This document shows positions 22,289 through 31,032 of a stretch of 46,022 nucleotides of DNA, one piece after another. Positions within the stretch are counted from its first letter, which is position 1, and each line of letters opens with the position of its first letter. The stretch lies in contig NZ_LZIS01000084.1 in NCBI RefSeq assembly GCF_001667015.1, forward strand, positions 1 through 46,022, in the 5' to 3' direction. Origin of the DNA: Mycobacterium sp. E3198 (GTDB lineage Bacteria; Actinomycetota; Actinomycetes; Mycobacteriales; Mycobacteriaceae). Under the pieces are notes generated by a model. The model did no database searches. It saw only the letters and a program-made list of their open reading frames with translations, and was not told the DNA's origin. The position numbers were made by a program, and so were the translations under genes.

Positions 22289-22360
22289 AAGGCTGATCCC
22301 ACCACACCCCGTTTGCCGATCGCGAGCCAAGCGCGCCATTTCGGGAGCACAATCGAAAGC

Positions 22361-22750
22361 GTGGCCACGTGGAGCGACGTCGCCCGCATCGTTGGTGAGC
22401 TGGCACTTACCTCCGAGCCGTCACCGCACGAGTGGCGGGTCGGCAAGAAGTTGCTGGCGTGGGAGCGGCCACTGCGCCTGTCGGACCGCCAGGCGCTGGC
22501 GGACAGCGGCGTCGAGCCGCCCGAGGGCGACATCCTCGGCGTTCGCGTCTCCGACGAGGGCGTCAAGTTCGCGTTGATCGCCGACGAGCCCGAGGTCTAC
22601 TTCACCACCCCGCATTTCGAAGGCTATCCGGCGGTGCTGATCAGGCTGGGCGAGATCGGGGTGCGCGATCTCGTGGAGGTGATCACCGAGGCCTGGCTGA
22701 CGCAGGCGCCGAAGAAACTCGTCCAGGAGTACCTGGCCGACTCGCTATGA
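22361..22750 (+). CDS. MmcQ/YjbR family protein (Rv2570-like)
   Basis: A 129-residue protein of the MmcQ/YjbR group, small proteins with a CyaY-like fold. Visible are EWRVGKKLLAWERPL, LGVRVSDEGVKFALIADEP and YFTTPHFEGYPAVLIRL, ending in ITEAWLTQAPKKLVQEYL. A DNA-binding-like role has been suggested for the family, but none is proven. GTG at 22361 gives exactly the length I recall for Rv2570. It diverges from the transglutaminase gene and its 3' end overlaps the FUSC gene by 6 nt. Confidence 0.85.
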   Translation: MATWSDVARIVGELALTSEPSPHEWRVGKKLLAWERPLRLSDRQALADSGVEPPEGDILGVRVSDEGVKFALIADEPEVYFTTPHFEGYPAVLIRLGEIGVRDLVEVITEAWLTQAPKKLVQEYLADSL

Positions 22751-23776
22751 GCGCAGGTCGATGACCCGCTGCAGGTCGTCGACGCAGGCCTGGACGGCGT
22801 CGGCGAGCACCACCAGGGTCCTCTCCCGGGCGTCCGCGTGCAGCTGAAAGGCGTGGTGGCGCGCGGACGCGGTGTAGGCGCACGCCCCGGCGGGGTCGGA
22901 GTCGGCGAGGGCCGTCGCGGCCGCGAGCACCACCAGCGCGCTGTGCACCGGCTGCGGAAGCTCGGCGCGGCAGCCCTCCACGCCGGGGGCGACGGCCCGG
23001 GCCAGCTCCAGCACCGAGCCGGCGAGCAGCGCCACGTGCACCCCCTGGTGATCGGCGGCCCGCACCGCAGCGCGCAGGGCCCAGCGCCGCGGCGCGATGT
23101 GCACCACCTGGCGGGCGGTGGTGCGCGCCTCGAGGAGCCCGCCCAGCTGGGCGTGCACGTGGTCGACGGCCGACAGCGGCCAGTCGGGTGGGGTCTCCCT
23201 GCGCCCGGCGGCGAGGTCCGCCGCGCGTGTCAGGACGCCGTGCAGCACGCCCAACACGCCGACGCGGGCGCTGCGCAGCAGCGCCAAGGGATCCGCCGGG
23301 AACAGCAGCACGGCGAAGAAGATCGCCACGAGGCCGCCGATCAGCGCGTCGTAGGTGCGCTCGAAGCCGACGTTGGTGCGGTACAGGGCCAGCACCAGGA
23401 TCGCGGAGATGGCGGTCTGGTTGGCGAACATCATCCCCTGCCCGATGAAGCCGTGGCCGATGAACACCGCGATGCACAGCGCGAGGAACGCCGCGACCCC
23501 GATGGCGAGCGCACCCGGTCCGAGCACACCCTGCACCGCCAGGCCCACGCCGATCCCCAGAATCACGCCGAAGATCATCTGCACGGCGCGCATGGCGCGC
23601 AGCACGTTGCTGATCGACAGCGACACCGCGGCGGCGATCGGCGCGAAGAACGGCTGCGGGTGGCCGAGCAGGTCGTGCGCGAGGTACCAGGACAGGCCCG
23701 CCGCGACCGACGTCTGGACGAGGTAGAACCACAGCGCGCTAAGCCGTTTGAGGCCGGCGCGCGCTGCTCGTTTCAT
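22745..23776 (-). CDS. FUSC/aromatic-acid-exporter-like membrane protein (Rv2571c-like)
   Basis: A 343-residue protein. The N-terminal half has about six hydrophobic helices, including the FFAPIAAAVSLSISNVLRAMR segment characteristic of fusaric-acid-resistance (FUSC) proteins, and NQTAISAILVLAL. The C-terminal half is a soluble helical domain. Family members are proposed exporters of aromatic acids; the substrate here is unknown. The ATG at 23776 is 10 nt below the deazaflavin reductase gene, so both are probably co-transcribed. Confidence 0.8.
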   Translation of the reverse strand: MKRAARAGLKRLSALWFYLVQTSVAAGLSWYLAHDLLGHPQPFFAPIAAAVSLSISNVLRAMRAVQMIFGVILGIGVGLAVQGVLGPGALAIGVAAFLALCIAVFIGHGFIGQGMMFANQTAISAILVLALYRTNVGFERTYDALIGGLVAIFFAVLLFPADPLALLRSARVGVLGVLHGVLTRAADLAAGRRETPPDWPLSAVDHVHAQLGGLLEARTTARQVVHIAPRRWALRAAVRAADHQGVHVALLAGSVLELARAVAPGVEGCRAELPQPVHSALVVLAAATALADSDPAGACAYTASARHHAFQLHADARERTLVVLADAVQACVDDLQRVIDLRS

Positions 23777-23786
23777 CGCTCGCGGG

Positions 23787-24218
23787 CTAGGCCGGCCGCA
23801 GCTCGAACAGCGGAATGACCCTGCTGGTCTTGGACTGGTACTCGGCGAACCCCGGCGCCGCGGCGGCGACCTTCTCGAAGAGGGCGTCGCGCTCGGCCTG
23901 CGGCAGCTCGTGGGCGGTCACGTCGAACGCGTCGGTGCCGATCTCGACGCGCGCCGCCGGGTTGGCCCGCAGGTTGTGCACCCAGGCCGGGTTGACGGGG
24001 GCGCCGGCGAACGACCCGATGATGATCAGCTTGCCGTCGATGCGGAAGTAGGCCAGCGGGTTGATCCGCGGCTGGCCGGACTTGGCGCCCGTGGTGGTGA
24101 GCAGCAACAGGTCGGCGCCCTCGAACTGGCCGCCGACCTTGCCCTGGTTGGCCCGGAATTCGTCGATGATGCTCGTGTTGAACGCGTTGATGGTGCCGGT
24201 GTCAGGCATTTCGGTCAT
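23787..24218 (-). CDS. F420-dependent nitroreductase-family (Ddn-like) oxidoreductase
   Basis: A 143-residue split-barrel protein of the deazaflavin-dependent nitroreductase family. LLLLTTTGAKSGQPRINPLAYF and GSFAGAPVNPAWVHNLRANP are the family signatures for binding reduced coenzyme F420; AARVEIGTDAFDVTA follows. M. tuberculosis has many paralogues (Ddn/Rv3547 among them) that reduce quinones or nitro compounds. The substrate is unknown. Start ATG at 24218 has GGGAGAGG about 10 nt upstream. The FUSC-like gene follows after 10 nt. I do not recall such a gene between Rv2571c and aspS in H37Rv. Confidence 0.87.
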   Translation of the reverse strand: MTEMPDTGTINAFNTSIIDEFRANQGKVGGQFEGADLLLLTTTGAKSGQPRINPLAYFRIDGKLIIIGSFAGAPVNPAWVHNLRANPAARVEIGTDAFDVTAHELPQAERDALFEKVAAAAPGFAEYQSKTSRVIPLFELRPA

Positions 24219-24277
24219 GCCCGCTCAACCTCTCCCAGCTCGGCATCTATTCCGGACTGCTCGCCGGGCGCATCCCG

Positions 24278-24802
24278 CTACGCCACCAGAGCCAAATCAG
24301 CCAACCACGGCGGCAGCAACGCCAGCAACTGCGGCGGCAACAAGCCAACCAGCCCGGCCAGCAAGTTCAGCACCACGAGGGCGACCACGATGTAGGCCAA
24401 AACGCCGAGGACAACCAGAATCACGGGTATCGCGATCGGGTTGGCCGCGAGGTAGGAGAGCTGGTTCATCACGCCCGCCAAAAAGTCGACTGGCGCTGCC
24501 TGCGGCCGCAGCGATGGGGCGGCAGCGGCCTCGGCACCGGCGTAGGAACCGGCGCTGGTTTTCAGGGTCGCCACGAACTGGTCCTGGAAGGCCGCCGCCC
24601 GGCCGGCCAGCCCCTGGTACGCCTGGGCATGACCGGAAAACACCGCCGCGATGGCCGCCGACACCTCGTCGCCGGCTGCGGCCGACACCCGCGTCGTCAC
24701 GGGTGCCGCGGCGGCGTGGGCCGCGCTGACGTTGGTGCCGACGGCAGCCAAATCCGTTGCGGCCAAGGCCATTATCTCCGGCGCCGCGATCACAAACGAC
24801 AT
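24278..24802 (-). CDS. PE family protein with a C-terminal hydrophobic segment
   Basis: A 174-residue protein. Residues 1-95 form a PE domain: MSFVIAAPEIM at the start with Pro-Glu at 8-9, a helical hairpin with AAVFSGHAQAYQ, and a YxxxE secretion-type motif (SYAGAE) near the end of the helices. The remaining 80 residues are not PGRS; they include a strong hydrophobic stretch (about 125-155) and a Leu/Pro-rich tail. PE proteins are exported by type VII secretion, usually paired with a PPE protein, but none is adjacent. The ATG at 24802 has GAGGTGG about 7 nt upstream and starts the canonical PE N terminus; the frame extends 14 codons further upstream without homology. Confidence 0.88.
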   Translation of the reverse strand: MSFVIAAPEIMALAATDLAAVGTNVSAAHAAAAPVTTRVSAAAGDEVSAAIAAVFSGHAQAYQGLAGRAAAFQDQFVATLKTSAGSYAGAEAAAAPSLRPQAAPVDFLAGVMNQLSYLAANPIAIPVILVVLGVLAYIVVALVVLNLLAGLVGLLPPQLLALLPPWLADLALVA

Positions 24803-24877
24803 GTCGGTCCACCTCGCAACTAGCCCCTGGTGGCAACGTAGCAAGGGGCCTTGGGGAGGTGTCGAGTAATCGAGTAC

Positions 24878-26653
24878 CTAACTTTTGGGCTCCGGCTTGG
24901 CGTCGATCCCGGACTCCTTGCGCTGCTGGGCGGTGATCGGGGCCGGCGCGTCGGTGAGTGGGTCGACGCCGCCGCCGGTCTTCGGGAAGGCGATCACCTC
25001 GCGGATCGAGTCGACGCCGGATAGCAGCGCGTTGATCCGGTCCCAGCCGAACGCGATGCCGCCGTGCGGCGGCGCGCCAAACATGAACGCCTCCAACAGG
25101 AATCCGAACTTCTCCTCCGCCTCGGCCTTGTCCAGGCCCATCACCGCGAACACCCGCTCCTGGATGTCGCGGCGGTGGATACGGATCGAGCCGCCGCCGA
25201 TCTCGTTGCCGTTGCAGACGATGTCGTACGCGTCGGCCAGCACGCCGCCGGGATCCTTGTCGACCGCATCCTCGAAATCGGGCTTGGGCGAGGTGAACGC
25301 GTGGTGCACGGCCGTCCACGCCCCGGCGCCCACCGCCACGTCGCCGGCCGCGGTGGCGTCCTCGGCGGGTTCGAACAGCGGCGGGTCGACCACCCACACG
25401 AACGCCCACGCGTCCGGGTCGATCAGGTCCAGCCGCCTGGCGATCTCGCCGCGCGCGGCGCCCAGCAGCGCCCGCGACGACTTCGCCGGGCCGGCCGAAA
25501 AGAAGATGCAGTCACCCGGCTTGGCGCCGACGTGCCCGGCCAGCCCGCCGCGCTCGGCGTCGGACAGGTTCTTGGCCACCGGGCCGGCCAGCTCGCCGTC
25601 GTCGCCGACCAGCACGTAGGCCAGGCCCCGGTGCCCGCGCTGCTTGGCCCACTCCTGCCAGCCGTCCAGGGTGCGCCGCGGCTGCGAGGCCCCGCCGGGC
25701 ATGACGACCGCGCCGACGTACGGCGCCTGGAAGACGCGAAAGGTGGTGCCTTTGAAGAACTCCGTGCACTCGACCAGCTCGAGGGCGAACCGCATGTCGG
25801 GCTTGTCGGAGCCGAACCGGCGCATGGCGTCGGCGTAGCTGATCCGCGGGATCGGCGTCGGAATCCGATAGCCGATCAGCTCCCACAGCGCGGTCAGGAT
25901 CTCCTCGGAGACGGCGATGATGTCCTCGGCGTCGACGAAGCTCATCTCCATGTCGAGCTGGGTGAACTCGGGTTGGCGGTCGGCGCGGAAGTCCTCGTCG
26001 CGGTAGCAGCGGGCGATCTGGTAGTAGCGCTCCATCCCGGCCACCATCAGCAACTGCTTGAACAGCTGCGGGCTCTGCGGCAGGGCGTAGAACGAGCCCG
26101 GGTGCAGGCGGGCCGGGACCAGGAAGTCGCGCGCCCCCTCCGGGGTCGAGCGGGTGATCGTCGGCGTCTCGATCTCGACGAAGTCGTGCCGCGCCAGCAC
26201 CGCACGCGCGGCGGCATTCACCTTGGAGCGCAGGCGAATTGCCGCGGCCGGGCCGTCGCGGCGCAGGTCGAGGTAGCGGTACTTCAGCCGCAGCTCCTCG
26301 CCGGCCGGCTCGTCCAGCTGGAACGGCAGCGGCGCGCTCTCCCCCAGCACGCTCAGCGAGGTCGCGTTGACCTCGATGTCGCCGGTCGCGATCTCCGGGT
26401 TGGCGTTGCCCTCCGGGCGGATCTCGACGACGCCGGTGACCGCGACGCAGAACTCGGCGCGCAACCGGTGGGCCTGGGCCAGCACGTCGGCCGCGCGGAA
26501 CACCACCTGGGCGACCCCGGAGGCGTCGCGCAGGTCGATGAAGATGACCCCGCCGTGGTCGCGGCGGCGGGCCACCCAACCGGCCAACGTCACCTGCTGG
26601 CCGGCGTCGCTGCTTCTCAGCGAACCGGCGGCGTGGCTGCGCAGCACAAACAC
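24878..26653 (-). CDS. aspS: Aspartyl-tRNA synthetase (bacterial type)
   Basis: A 591-residue class IIb synthetase. The N-terminal OB-fold anticodon domain has [17 protein letters not shown]; motif 2 is in [20 protein letters not shown]; the GAD insertion follows; motif 3 is GIAFGWDRI near the C terminus. The length and insertion are of bacterial type. M. tuberculosis AspRS is known to be non-discriminating (also charging tRNA-Asn for GatCAB), which probably holds here. The GTG at 26653 abuts an AAGGGA site; a second GTG two codons later would give better spacing. The gene diverges from the ketopantoate-reductase-like gene. Confidence 0.97.
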   Translation of the reverse strand: MFVLRSHAAGSLRSSDAGQQVTLAGWVARRRDHGGVIFIDLRDASGVAQVVFRAADVLAQAHRLRAEFCVAVTGVVEIRPEGNANPEIATGDIEVNATSLSVLGESAPLPFQLDEPAGEELRLKYRYLDLRRDGPAAAIRLRSKVNAAARAVLARHDFVEIETPTITRSTPEGARDFLVPARLHPGSFYALPQSPQLFKQLLMVAGMERYYQIARCYRDEDFRADRQPEFTQLDMEMSFVDAEDIIAVSEEILTALWELIGYRIPTPIPRISYADAMRRFGSDKPDMRFALELVECTEFFKGTTFRVFQAPYVGAVVMPGGASQPRRTLDGWQEWAKQRGHRGLAYVLVGDDGELAGPVAKNLSDAERGGLAGHVGAKPGDCIFFSAGPAKSSRALLGAARGEIARRLDLIDPDAWAFVWVVDPPLFEPAEDATAAGDVAVGAGAWTAVHHAFTSPKPDFEDAVDKDPGGVLADAYDIVCNGNEIGGGSIRIHRRDIQERVFAVMGLDKAEAEEKFGFLLEAFMFGAPPHGGIAFGWDRINALLSGVDSIREVIAFPKTGGGVDPLTDAPAPITAQQRKESGIDAKPEPKS

Positions 26654-26676
26654 TCCCTTACCCGTGGTTGGAACGA

Positions 26677-27597
26677 GTGCCCAGTCTAGAGGGAGGTAAT
26701 TTCGGTCCCATCGTCACCAACATCGCACTCGTCGGTCCCGGCGCCGTCGGCACGACGGTCGCCGCGCTGCTGCACAAGGCCGGTCATCCCGTGCTGCTGT
26801 GCGGCCACACGCCCCGCGACAGCATCGAATTGCGTCCCGACGGCGCCGATCCGATCGTCGTCCCCGGCCCGGTGCACACCGATCCCGCGGAGGTGAGCGG
26901 CCCCCTCGATGTCGTGGTGCTGGCCGTCAAGGCCACCCAGAACGACGACGCCGCCGGCTGGCTGGCCCGGCTGTGCGACGAGCACACCATCGTCGTGGTG
27001 CTGCAAAACGGGGTCGAGCAGGTCGAGCAGGTGCAGCCGCACTGCCCGTCGTCGCCGGTGGTCCCCGGGATCGTCTGGTACGGCGCCGAGACGCAGCCGC
27101 AAGGGTGGGTGCGGTTGCGCACCGAGGCCCGGCTGGTGCTGCCGTCGGGACCCTCGGCCGAAACCGTCGCCGAGCTGCTGCGCGGCGCCGGCTGCCACGT
27201 GGACTGCGACCCCGACTTCCGCACCGCCGCGTGGCGCAAGCTGCTCACCAACGCCCTGGCCGGCCTGATGGCGCTGTCGCGGCGGCGGTCCGGCATGTTC
27301 CGCCGCGACGACATCGCCGCGCTGTCGAGGCGCTATGTCGCCGAATGCCTGGCCGTCGCGCGGGCCGACGGCGCCCGGCTGCCCGACGACGTGGTCGACG
27401 AGCTGCCCGGGCTGTTCCGGCGGGCTCCCGAGGACATGGGCACCTCGATTTTGGCCGACGCCGAGAACCGCCGGCGAATGGAGTGGGACATCCGCAACGG
27501 CGTGATCATCCGCAAGGCCCGCGCCCACGGCCTGGCGACGCCGATCAGCGACGTGCTGGTGCCGCTTCTGGCGGCGGCCGGCGACGGCCCGGGCTAG
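26677..27597 (+). CDS. Ketopantoate reductase-like protein (PanE/ApbA family, Rv2573-like)
   Basis: A Rossmann-fold oxidoreductase of about 295-306 residues. [21 protein letters not shown] is the NADPH loop, VVLAVKATQ and VVLQNGVEQ the second nucleotide-binding strands, and [15 protein letters not shown] the catalytic Lys/Asn helix of the PanE family. It reduces ketopantoate or a similar 2-keto acid. The start is a problem. The place where I recall ATG in M. tuberculosis Rv2573 reads ATC (26710) here, and TAATTT lies 7 nt before it. The only upstream in-frame starts are GTG 26677 and TTG 26668, neither with a ribosome-binding site ahead. I give GTG 26677 as a placeholder. Confidence 0.8.
   Translation: MPSLEGGNFGPIVTNIALVGPGAVGTTVAALLHKAGHPVLLCGHTPRDSIELRPDGADPIVVPGPVHTDPAEVSGPLDVVVLAVKATQNDDAAGWLARLCDEHTIVVVLQNGVEQVEQVQPHCPSSPVVPGIVWYGAETQPQGWVRLRTEARLVLPSGPSAETVAELLRGAGCHVDCDPDFRTAAWRKLLTNALAGLMALSRRRSGMFRRDDIAALSRRYVAECLAVARADGARLPDDVVDELPGLFRRAPEDMGTSILADAENRRRMEWDIRNGVIIRKARAHGLATPISDVLVPLLAAAGDGPG
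26683..26688 (-). promoter_or_regulatory. Candidate -10 box for aspS
   Basis: On the minus strand TAGACT (26688 to 26683) fits TANNNT and lies 29 nt before the aspS GTG, allowing a leader of about 20 nt that contains the AAGGGA ribosome-binding site. No convincing -35 is visible. It overlaps the start region of the divergent gene. Confidence 0.4.
26697..26709 (+). promoter_or_regulatory. Leaderless-type -10 box before an ATC codon
   Basis: TAATTT at 26697-26702 fits TANNNT and is followed by 7 nt and then ATC GTC ACC at 26710, the codon that aligns with the start expected for the ketopantoate-reductase-like gene. A GGGAGG at 26691-26696 overlaps it and is 13 nt from the ATC. Either element could direct initiation, but no ATG or GTG is in the right place. 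Confidence 0.4.
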
Positions 27598-27606
27598 ATT
27601 CAAGCC
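27595..27606 (+). promoter_or_regulatory. Possible leaderless-type -10 box overlapping a stop codon
   Basis: TAGATT at 27595-27600 includes the TAG stop of the upstream gene, fits TANNNT and ends 6 nt before the ATG at 27607. No ribosome-binding site is present between them, so the SRPBCC gene may have its own leaderless transcript in addition to read-through. Confidence 0.35.
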
Positions 27607-28104
27607 ATGTTCCCCTGCGAGCGCGTCGACCTGAGCTTCGTCGACAGCGCGCCGTTCCGCTTTTCCAACAGCGTCGAGTTGGCCGTCACCCCCGAGCAGC
27701 TGTTCGAGGTGCTGGCCGACGCGCAGTCCTGGCCGCGCTGGGCGCCGGTGATCACCAAGGTCACCTGGACCAGTCCCGAGCCGTTCGGCGTCGGCACCAC
27801 CCGCACCGTCGACATGCGCGGCGGCATGGTCGGCAACGAAGAGTTCCTGGCGTGGGAGCCGTTCACCCGCATGGCATTCCGGTTCAACGAGTGCTCCACG
27901 CAGGCCGTCGCCGCCTTCGCCGAGGATTACCGGGTCGAGGTGATCCCCGGCGGCTGCCGGCTGACCTGGACCATGGCGCAAAAGCCGGCCGGGCCGGCGC
28001 GGTTGGCGATGTTCGTGGGCCGGCCGCTGCTGAACCTCGGCCTGCGCCGCTTCCTGCGGAACCTGCGCAGCTACACGGACGCCCTTGCGACCCGGCAACC
28101 TTAG
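27607..28104 (+). CDS. SRPBCC (polyketide cyclase/START-like) protein, Rv2574-like
   Basis: A 165-residue protein with the helix-grip fold. FSNSVELAVTPEQLFEVLADAQSWPRWAP is a textbook SRPBCC N terminus, followed by the strands around ITKVTWTSPEPFGVGTTRTV and the C-terminal helix LNLGLRRFLRNLRSYT. Such proteins bind lipids or hydrophobic ligands. Its partner is unknown. It starts 9 nt after the ketopantoate-reductase-like gene and its stop overlaps the ribosome-binding site of the metallopeptidase gene, so the three form a co-directional group. Confidence 0.85.
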   Translation: MFPCERVDLSFVDSAPFRFSNSVELAVTPEQLFEVLADAQSWPRWAPVITKVTWTSPEPFGVGTTRTVDMRGGMVGNEEFLAWEPFTRMAFRFNECSTQAVAAFAEDYRVEVIPGGCRLTWTMAQKPAGPARLAMFVGRPLLNLGLRRFLRNLRSYTDALATRQP

Positions 28105-28113
28105 GAGCGTGGG

Positions 28114-28989
28114 ATGACCTTCAACGAGGGCATGCAGATCGACACCAGCACCGCGTCGTCGTCCGGTGGCGGCGGCATGGGGATGGCCGTGGGGGGCGGC
28201 GGGATCGGGCTGCTGATCCTCATCGGCGCGTTGTTCTTCGGCATCGATCCGGGCCGCGTGATGAACCAGCAGATGAACACCGGCGGCTATTCGGCGCCCG
28301 GTTTCGACCTCAGCCAGTGCAAGACCGGGGCCGACGCCAACAAGTACGTGCAGTGCCGCGTCATCGCCACCGGCAACTCCGTGGATGCGGTGTGGCACCA
28401 GCTGATGCCGAACTACACCCGCCCGCACGTGCGGCTGTTCACCGGTTCGGTCAATACCGGGTGCGGGCCCGCCACCACCGCCGTGGGCCCGTTCTACTGC
28501 CCGGTGGACCAGACCGCCTACTTCGACACCGACTTCTTCAAGGAGCTGGTCGACCGATTCGGTTCCAGCGGTGGGCCTTTCGCGCAGGAGTACGTGGTCG
28601 CGCACGAGTACGGTCACCACGTGCAGCAGCTGCAGGGCATCCTGGGCCGCTCCCAGCAGGGGGCGCAGGGCGCCGGCGGCAACGGCGTGCGCACGGAGCT
28701 GCAGGCCGACTGCTACGCCGGCATCTGGGCGCACTACGCGTCGACGGTCAAGCAGGAAAGCACCGGCGTGCCCTACCTGCAACCGCTGAGCGACCAGGAC
28801 ATCGCCGACGCGCTGTCGGCGGCGGCGTCGGTGGGCGATGACCGGATTCAGAAGGAGTCGACGGGCCGCGTCAACCCCGAGTCGTGGACGCACGGCTCGT
28901 CGGCGGAACGCCAGAAGTGGTTCACCATCGGGTACCAGACCGGCGACCCGAACAAGTGCGACACGTTCTCCGCGACGAACCTGGGCTAG
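28114..28989 (+). CDS. Neutral zinc metallopeptidase of the YpfJ family (Rv2575-like)
   Basis: A 291-residue membrane-anchored protein. A Gly-rich N terminus leads into one transmembrane helix at about residues 30-43, so the catalytic domain faces outward. The zinc site is HEYGHH at residues 164-169, and RTELQADCYAGIWAHY supplies the likely third ligand. The signature PVDQTAYFDTDFF and FTIGYQTGDPNKCDTF are typical of the family. The natural substrate is unknown. The ATG at 28114 has AGGAG (28103-28107) 6 nt upstream. The end overlaps the convergent secreted-protein gene by 4 nt. Confidence 0.9.
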   Translation: MTFNEGMQIDTSTASSSGGGGMGMAVGGGGIGLLILIGALFFGIDPGRVMNQQMNTGGYSAPGFDLSQCKTGADANKYVQCRVIATGNSVDAVWHQLMPNYTRPHVRLFTGSVNTGCGPATTAVGPFYCPVDQTAYFDTDFFKELVDRFGSSGGPFAQEYVVAHEYGHHVQQLQGILGRSQQGAQGAGGNGVRTELQADCYAGIWAHYASTVKQESTGVPYLQPLSDQDIADALSAAASVGDDRIQKESTGRVNPESWTHGSSAERQKWFTIGYQTGDPNKCDTFSATNLG

Positions 28990-29417
28990 CCCCTGGCCGC
29001 ACAGGTGACGGTGGTGGTGGCGTCCTGGTGCGCGACCACTTGGCCGTCGACGGCGACCTCGCAGTGGAACTGCGCGGGACCGTTGCCGGAATCCGGCCAG
29101 TGCAGCATGCCGCTGGCGGTGATGCTCGCCCACTGGGTCGGGTTCGCCAACGTGGCCGTGTAGGTGACCGGCGCTCCCCCGCTCAGCGGCGCCTGCAGGC
29201 TGGTCATGAACTTCGACGGGTCGGCGTTGTAGGCGGCCTGGCTGGGCGGATCGGAACTCACGTAGTTGATCGTGGCGGTGAGATTGTTGGGGCTCGACAC
29301 GGTGTAGGTCACCTGGTGGCCGTCCGCATGTGCAATCGCGGGGGTGACGGCCACCGCGGCGGCCGCCACAAACGTTGCCGACGCGACCGCGCTGATCACT
29401 GTTCGCACGTTCGTCAT
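28986..29417 (-). CDS. Small secreted protein (Rv2576c-like)
   Basis: A 143-residue protein with a classical Sec signal peptide: a hydrophobic core of Ala/Val residues at about 8-27 and a probable cleavage after AHA (residues 29-31). The mature part has YTVSSPNNLTATINYVSSDPP and two cysteines (in QFHCEVAV and VTCAA) that could form a disulfide. No domain is recognised. The ATG at 29417 is supported by TAGCGT 7 nt upstream and no ribosome-binding site, the leaderless pattern; the long frame beyond it is antisense to the phosphatase gene. It overlaps the convergent metallopeptidase by 4 nt. Confidence 0.82.
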   Translation of the reverse strand: MTNVRTVISAVASATFVAAAAVAVTPAIAHADGHQVTYTVSSPNNLTATINYVSSDPPSQAAYNADPSKFMTSLQAPLSGGAPVTYTATLANPTQWASITASGMLHWPDSGNGPAQFHCEVAVDGQVVAHQDATTTVTCAARG

Positions 29418-29430
29418 ATCGAAAACGCTA
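29418..29430 (-). promoter_or_regulatory. Leaderless-type -10 box for the small secreted protein
   Basis: On the minus strand TAGCGT (29430 to 29425) is followed by exactly 7 nt (T-rich, no Shine-Dalgarno) and the ATG start. This matches the mycobacterial leaderless arrangement. Confidence 0.55.
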
Positions 29431-29465
29431 CCGGATTCGTTACCCGCCTCGGGTATGAAGCAGCT

Positions 29466-31031
29466 ATGAGCGACGACCCTGGGATCAGCCGCCGCCGCCT
29501 GTTGACCACCAGCGCGGCGTCGGCCGCGCTGGGGGCGGGCATCGGGGGCGGCGCTGTGCTGTTGTGGTCGCATCCCCGGGCGCCCGCGCTGTGGTACCGC
29601 CCGGACCGCAACGGCGCCCCGCCGGTGACGGGCCTGCATCTGCAGTTCGGCGCGAACGCCGCCACGGAGGTGGTGGTGTCCTGGCACACCACCGAGGCCG
29701 TCCGCAATCCGCGCGTCATGCTGGGCACCCCGGGCTCCGGGTTCGGGCGCGTCGTCGAGGCCGAAACCCGCACCTACCGGGATGCCAAGGCGGGCGCCGA
29801 GGTTCGGGTCAACCACGCCCGCCTGACGGGCCTGGCGCCCGACTCCGACTACGTGTACTCCGCCGTGCACGACGGCGCCGAGCCGGAAAGCGGGACGGTG
29901 CGCACGGCGCCGTCGGGCCGAAAACCGCTGCGCTTCACCAGCTTCGGCGACCAGTCGACGCCGACGCTGGCCAGGCTGCCCGACGGCAGGTACGCCACCG
30001 ACAACATCGGATCGCCCGCGGCGGCCGACACCACGCTGGCGGTCGAGCGCCTCGGTCCGCTGTTCAACCTCGTCAACGGCGACCTCTGCTACGCCAACCT
30101 CGCGCAGGACCGCATCCGCACCTGGTCGAACTGGTTCGAGAACAACACGCGCTCGGCGCGGTACCGGCCCTGGATGCCGGCCGCGGGCAACCACGAGAAC
30201 GAATTGGGCAACGGCCCAATCGGTTACGGCGCCTACCAGACCTACTTCGCGTTACCGGATTCGGGGTCGAGCATCGAGACCCGCGGGCTGTGGTACTCGT
30301 TCACCGCCGGCTCGGTGCGGGTGATCAGCCTGAACAACGACGACATCGCCTTTCAGGACGGCGGCAACTTCTACGTGCACGGCTATTCGGGTGGCGAGCA
30401 AAAGCGTTGGCTTGCCGGCGAACTCGCCGCCGCTCGGCGCGACCCGGACGTCGACTGGATCGTCGTCTGCATGCACCAGACGGCGATCTCCACCGCCGAC
30501 AAGGCCAACGGCGCCGATCTGGGGATCCGTGCGGAATGGCTGCCGCTGTTCGACCAGTATCAGGTCGATTTGGTGGTGTGTGGCCACGAGCACCACTACG
30601 AGCGGTCGCACCCGGTGCGCGGAACCCTCGGCACCGACACCCTCACCCCGACACCCGTCGACACCCGCAACGACGTCATCGATTCGACCCGCGGCACGGT
30701 GCACCTCGTCATCGGCGGCGGCGGCACGTCGGCGCCGACCAACGGGTTCCTCTTTCCGGAGCCGCGGTGCCGCGTGCTGACCGGCGTCGGGGCGTTCGAC
30801 CCCGGGCTTGGCCACAAGGCGCCGGTCTACGTGCTGGAGGACGCGCCCTGGTCGGCATTGCGCGACCGCGACAACCCTTACGGCTTCGCGTCTTTCGACG
30901 TCGACCCGGGCCAACCCGGCGGCAACACCACGATCAAGGCCACGCATTACGCGCTGAGCGGTCCCTTCGGCCGGGTCACCGCGGTGGACGAGTTCACGCT
31001 GACCAAGCCGCGCGGCGACCGGCCCGCCTAG
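29466..31031 (+). CDS. Purple acid phosphatase, Tat-exported (Rv2577-like)
   Basis: A 521-residue metallophosphoesterase. A twin-arginine signal (SRRRLL at residues 8-13, then an Ala/Gly-rich core) directs folded export. A fibronectin-like N-terminal domain holds LHLQFGANAATEVVVSWHT and ends near YVYSAVHDG. The two-metal catalytic site is visible as SFGDQS, LVNGDLCYANL, AAGNHENE, VVCMHQTA and VVCGHEHHYERS, the set for purple acid phosphatases. Likely role is phosphate release from organic esters outside the membrane. The ATG at 29466 starts just before the Tat motif. It diverges from the small secreted protein gene. Confidence 0.92.
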   Translation: MSDDPGISRRRLLTTSAASAALGAGIGGGAVLLWSHPRAPALWYRPDRNGAPPVTGLHLQFGANAATEVVVSWHTTEAVRNPRVMLGTPGSGFGRVVEAETRTYRDAKAGAEVRVNHARLTGLAPDSDYVYSAVHDGAEPESGTVRTAPSGRKPLRFTSFGDQSTPTLARLPDGRYATDNIGSPAAADTTLAVERLGPLFNLVNGDLCYANLAQDRIRTWSNWFENNTRSARYRPWMPAAGNHENELGNGPIGYGAYQTYFALPDSGSSIETRGLWYSFTAGSVRVISLNNDDIAFQDGGNFYVHGYSGGEQKRWLAGELAAARRDPDVDWIVVCMHQTAISTADKANGADLGIRAEWLPLFDQYQVDLVVCGHEHHYERSHPVRGTLGTDTLTPTPVDTRNDVIDSTRGTVHLVIGGGGTSAPTNGFLFPEPRCRVLTGVGAFDPGLGHKAPVYVLEDAPWSALRDRDNPYGFASFDVDPGQPGGNTTIKATHYALSGPFGRVTAVDEFTLTKPRGDRPA

Positions 31032-31032
31032 C

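Noticed and set aside
26686..29133. An 815-codon minus-strand frame crossing three plus-strand genes
   Set aside because: It spans three recognised genes and their junctions, which a real gene would not, and has no domain.
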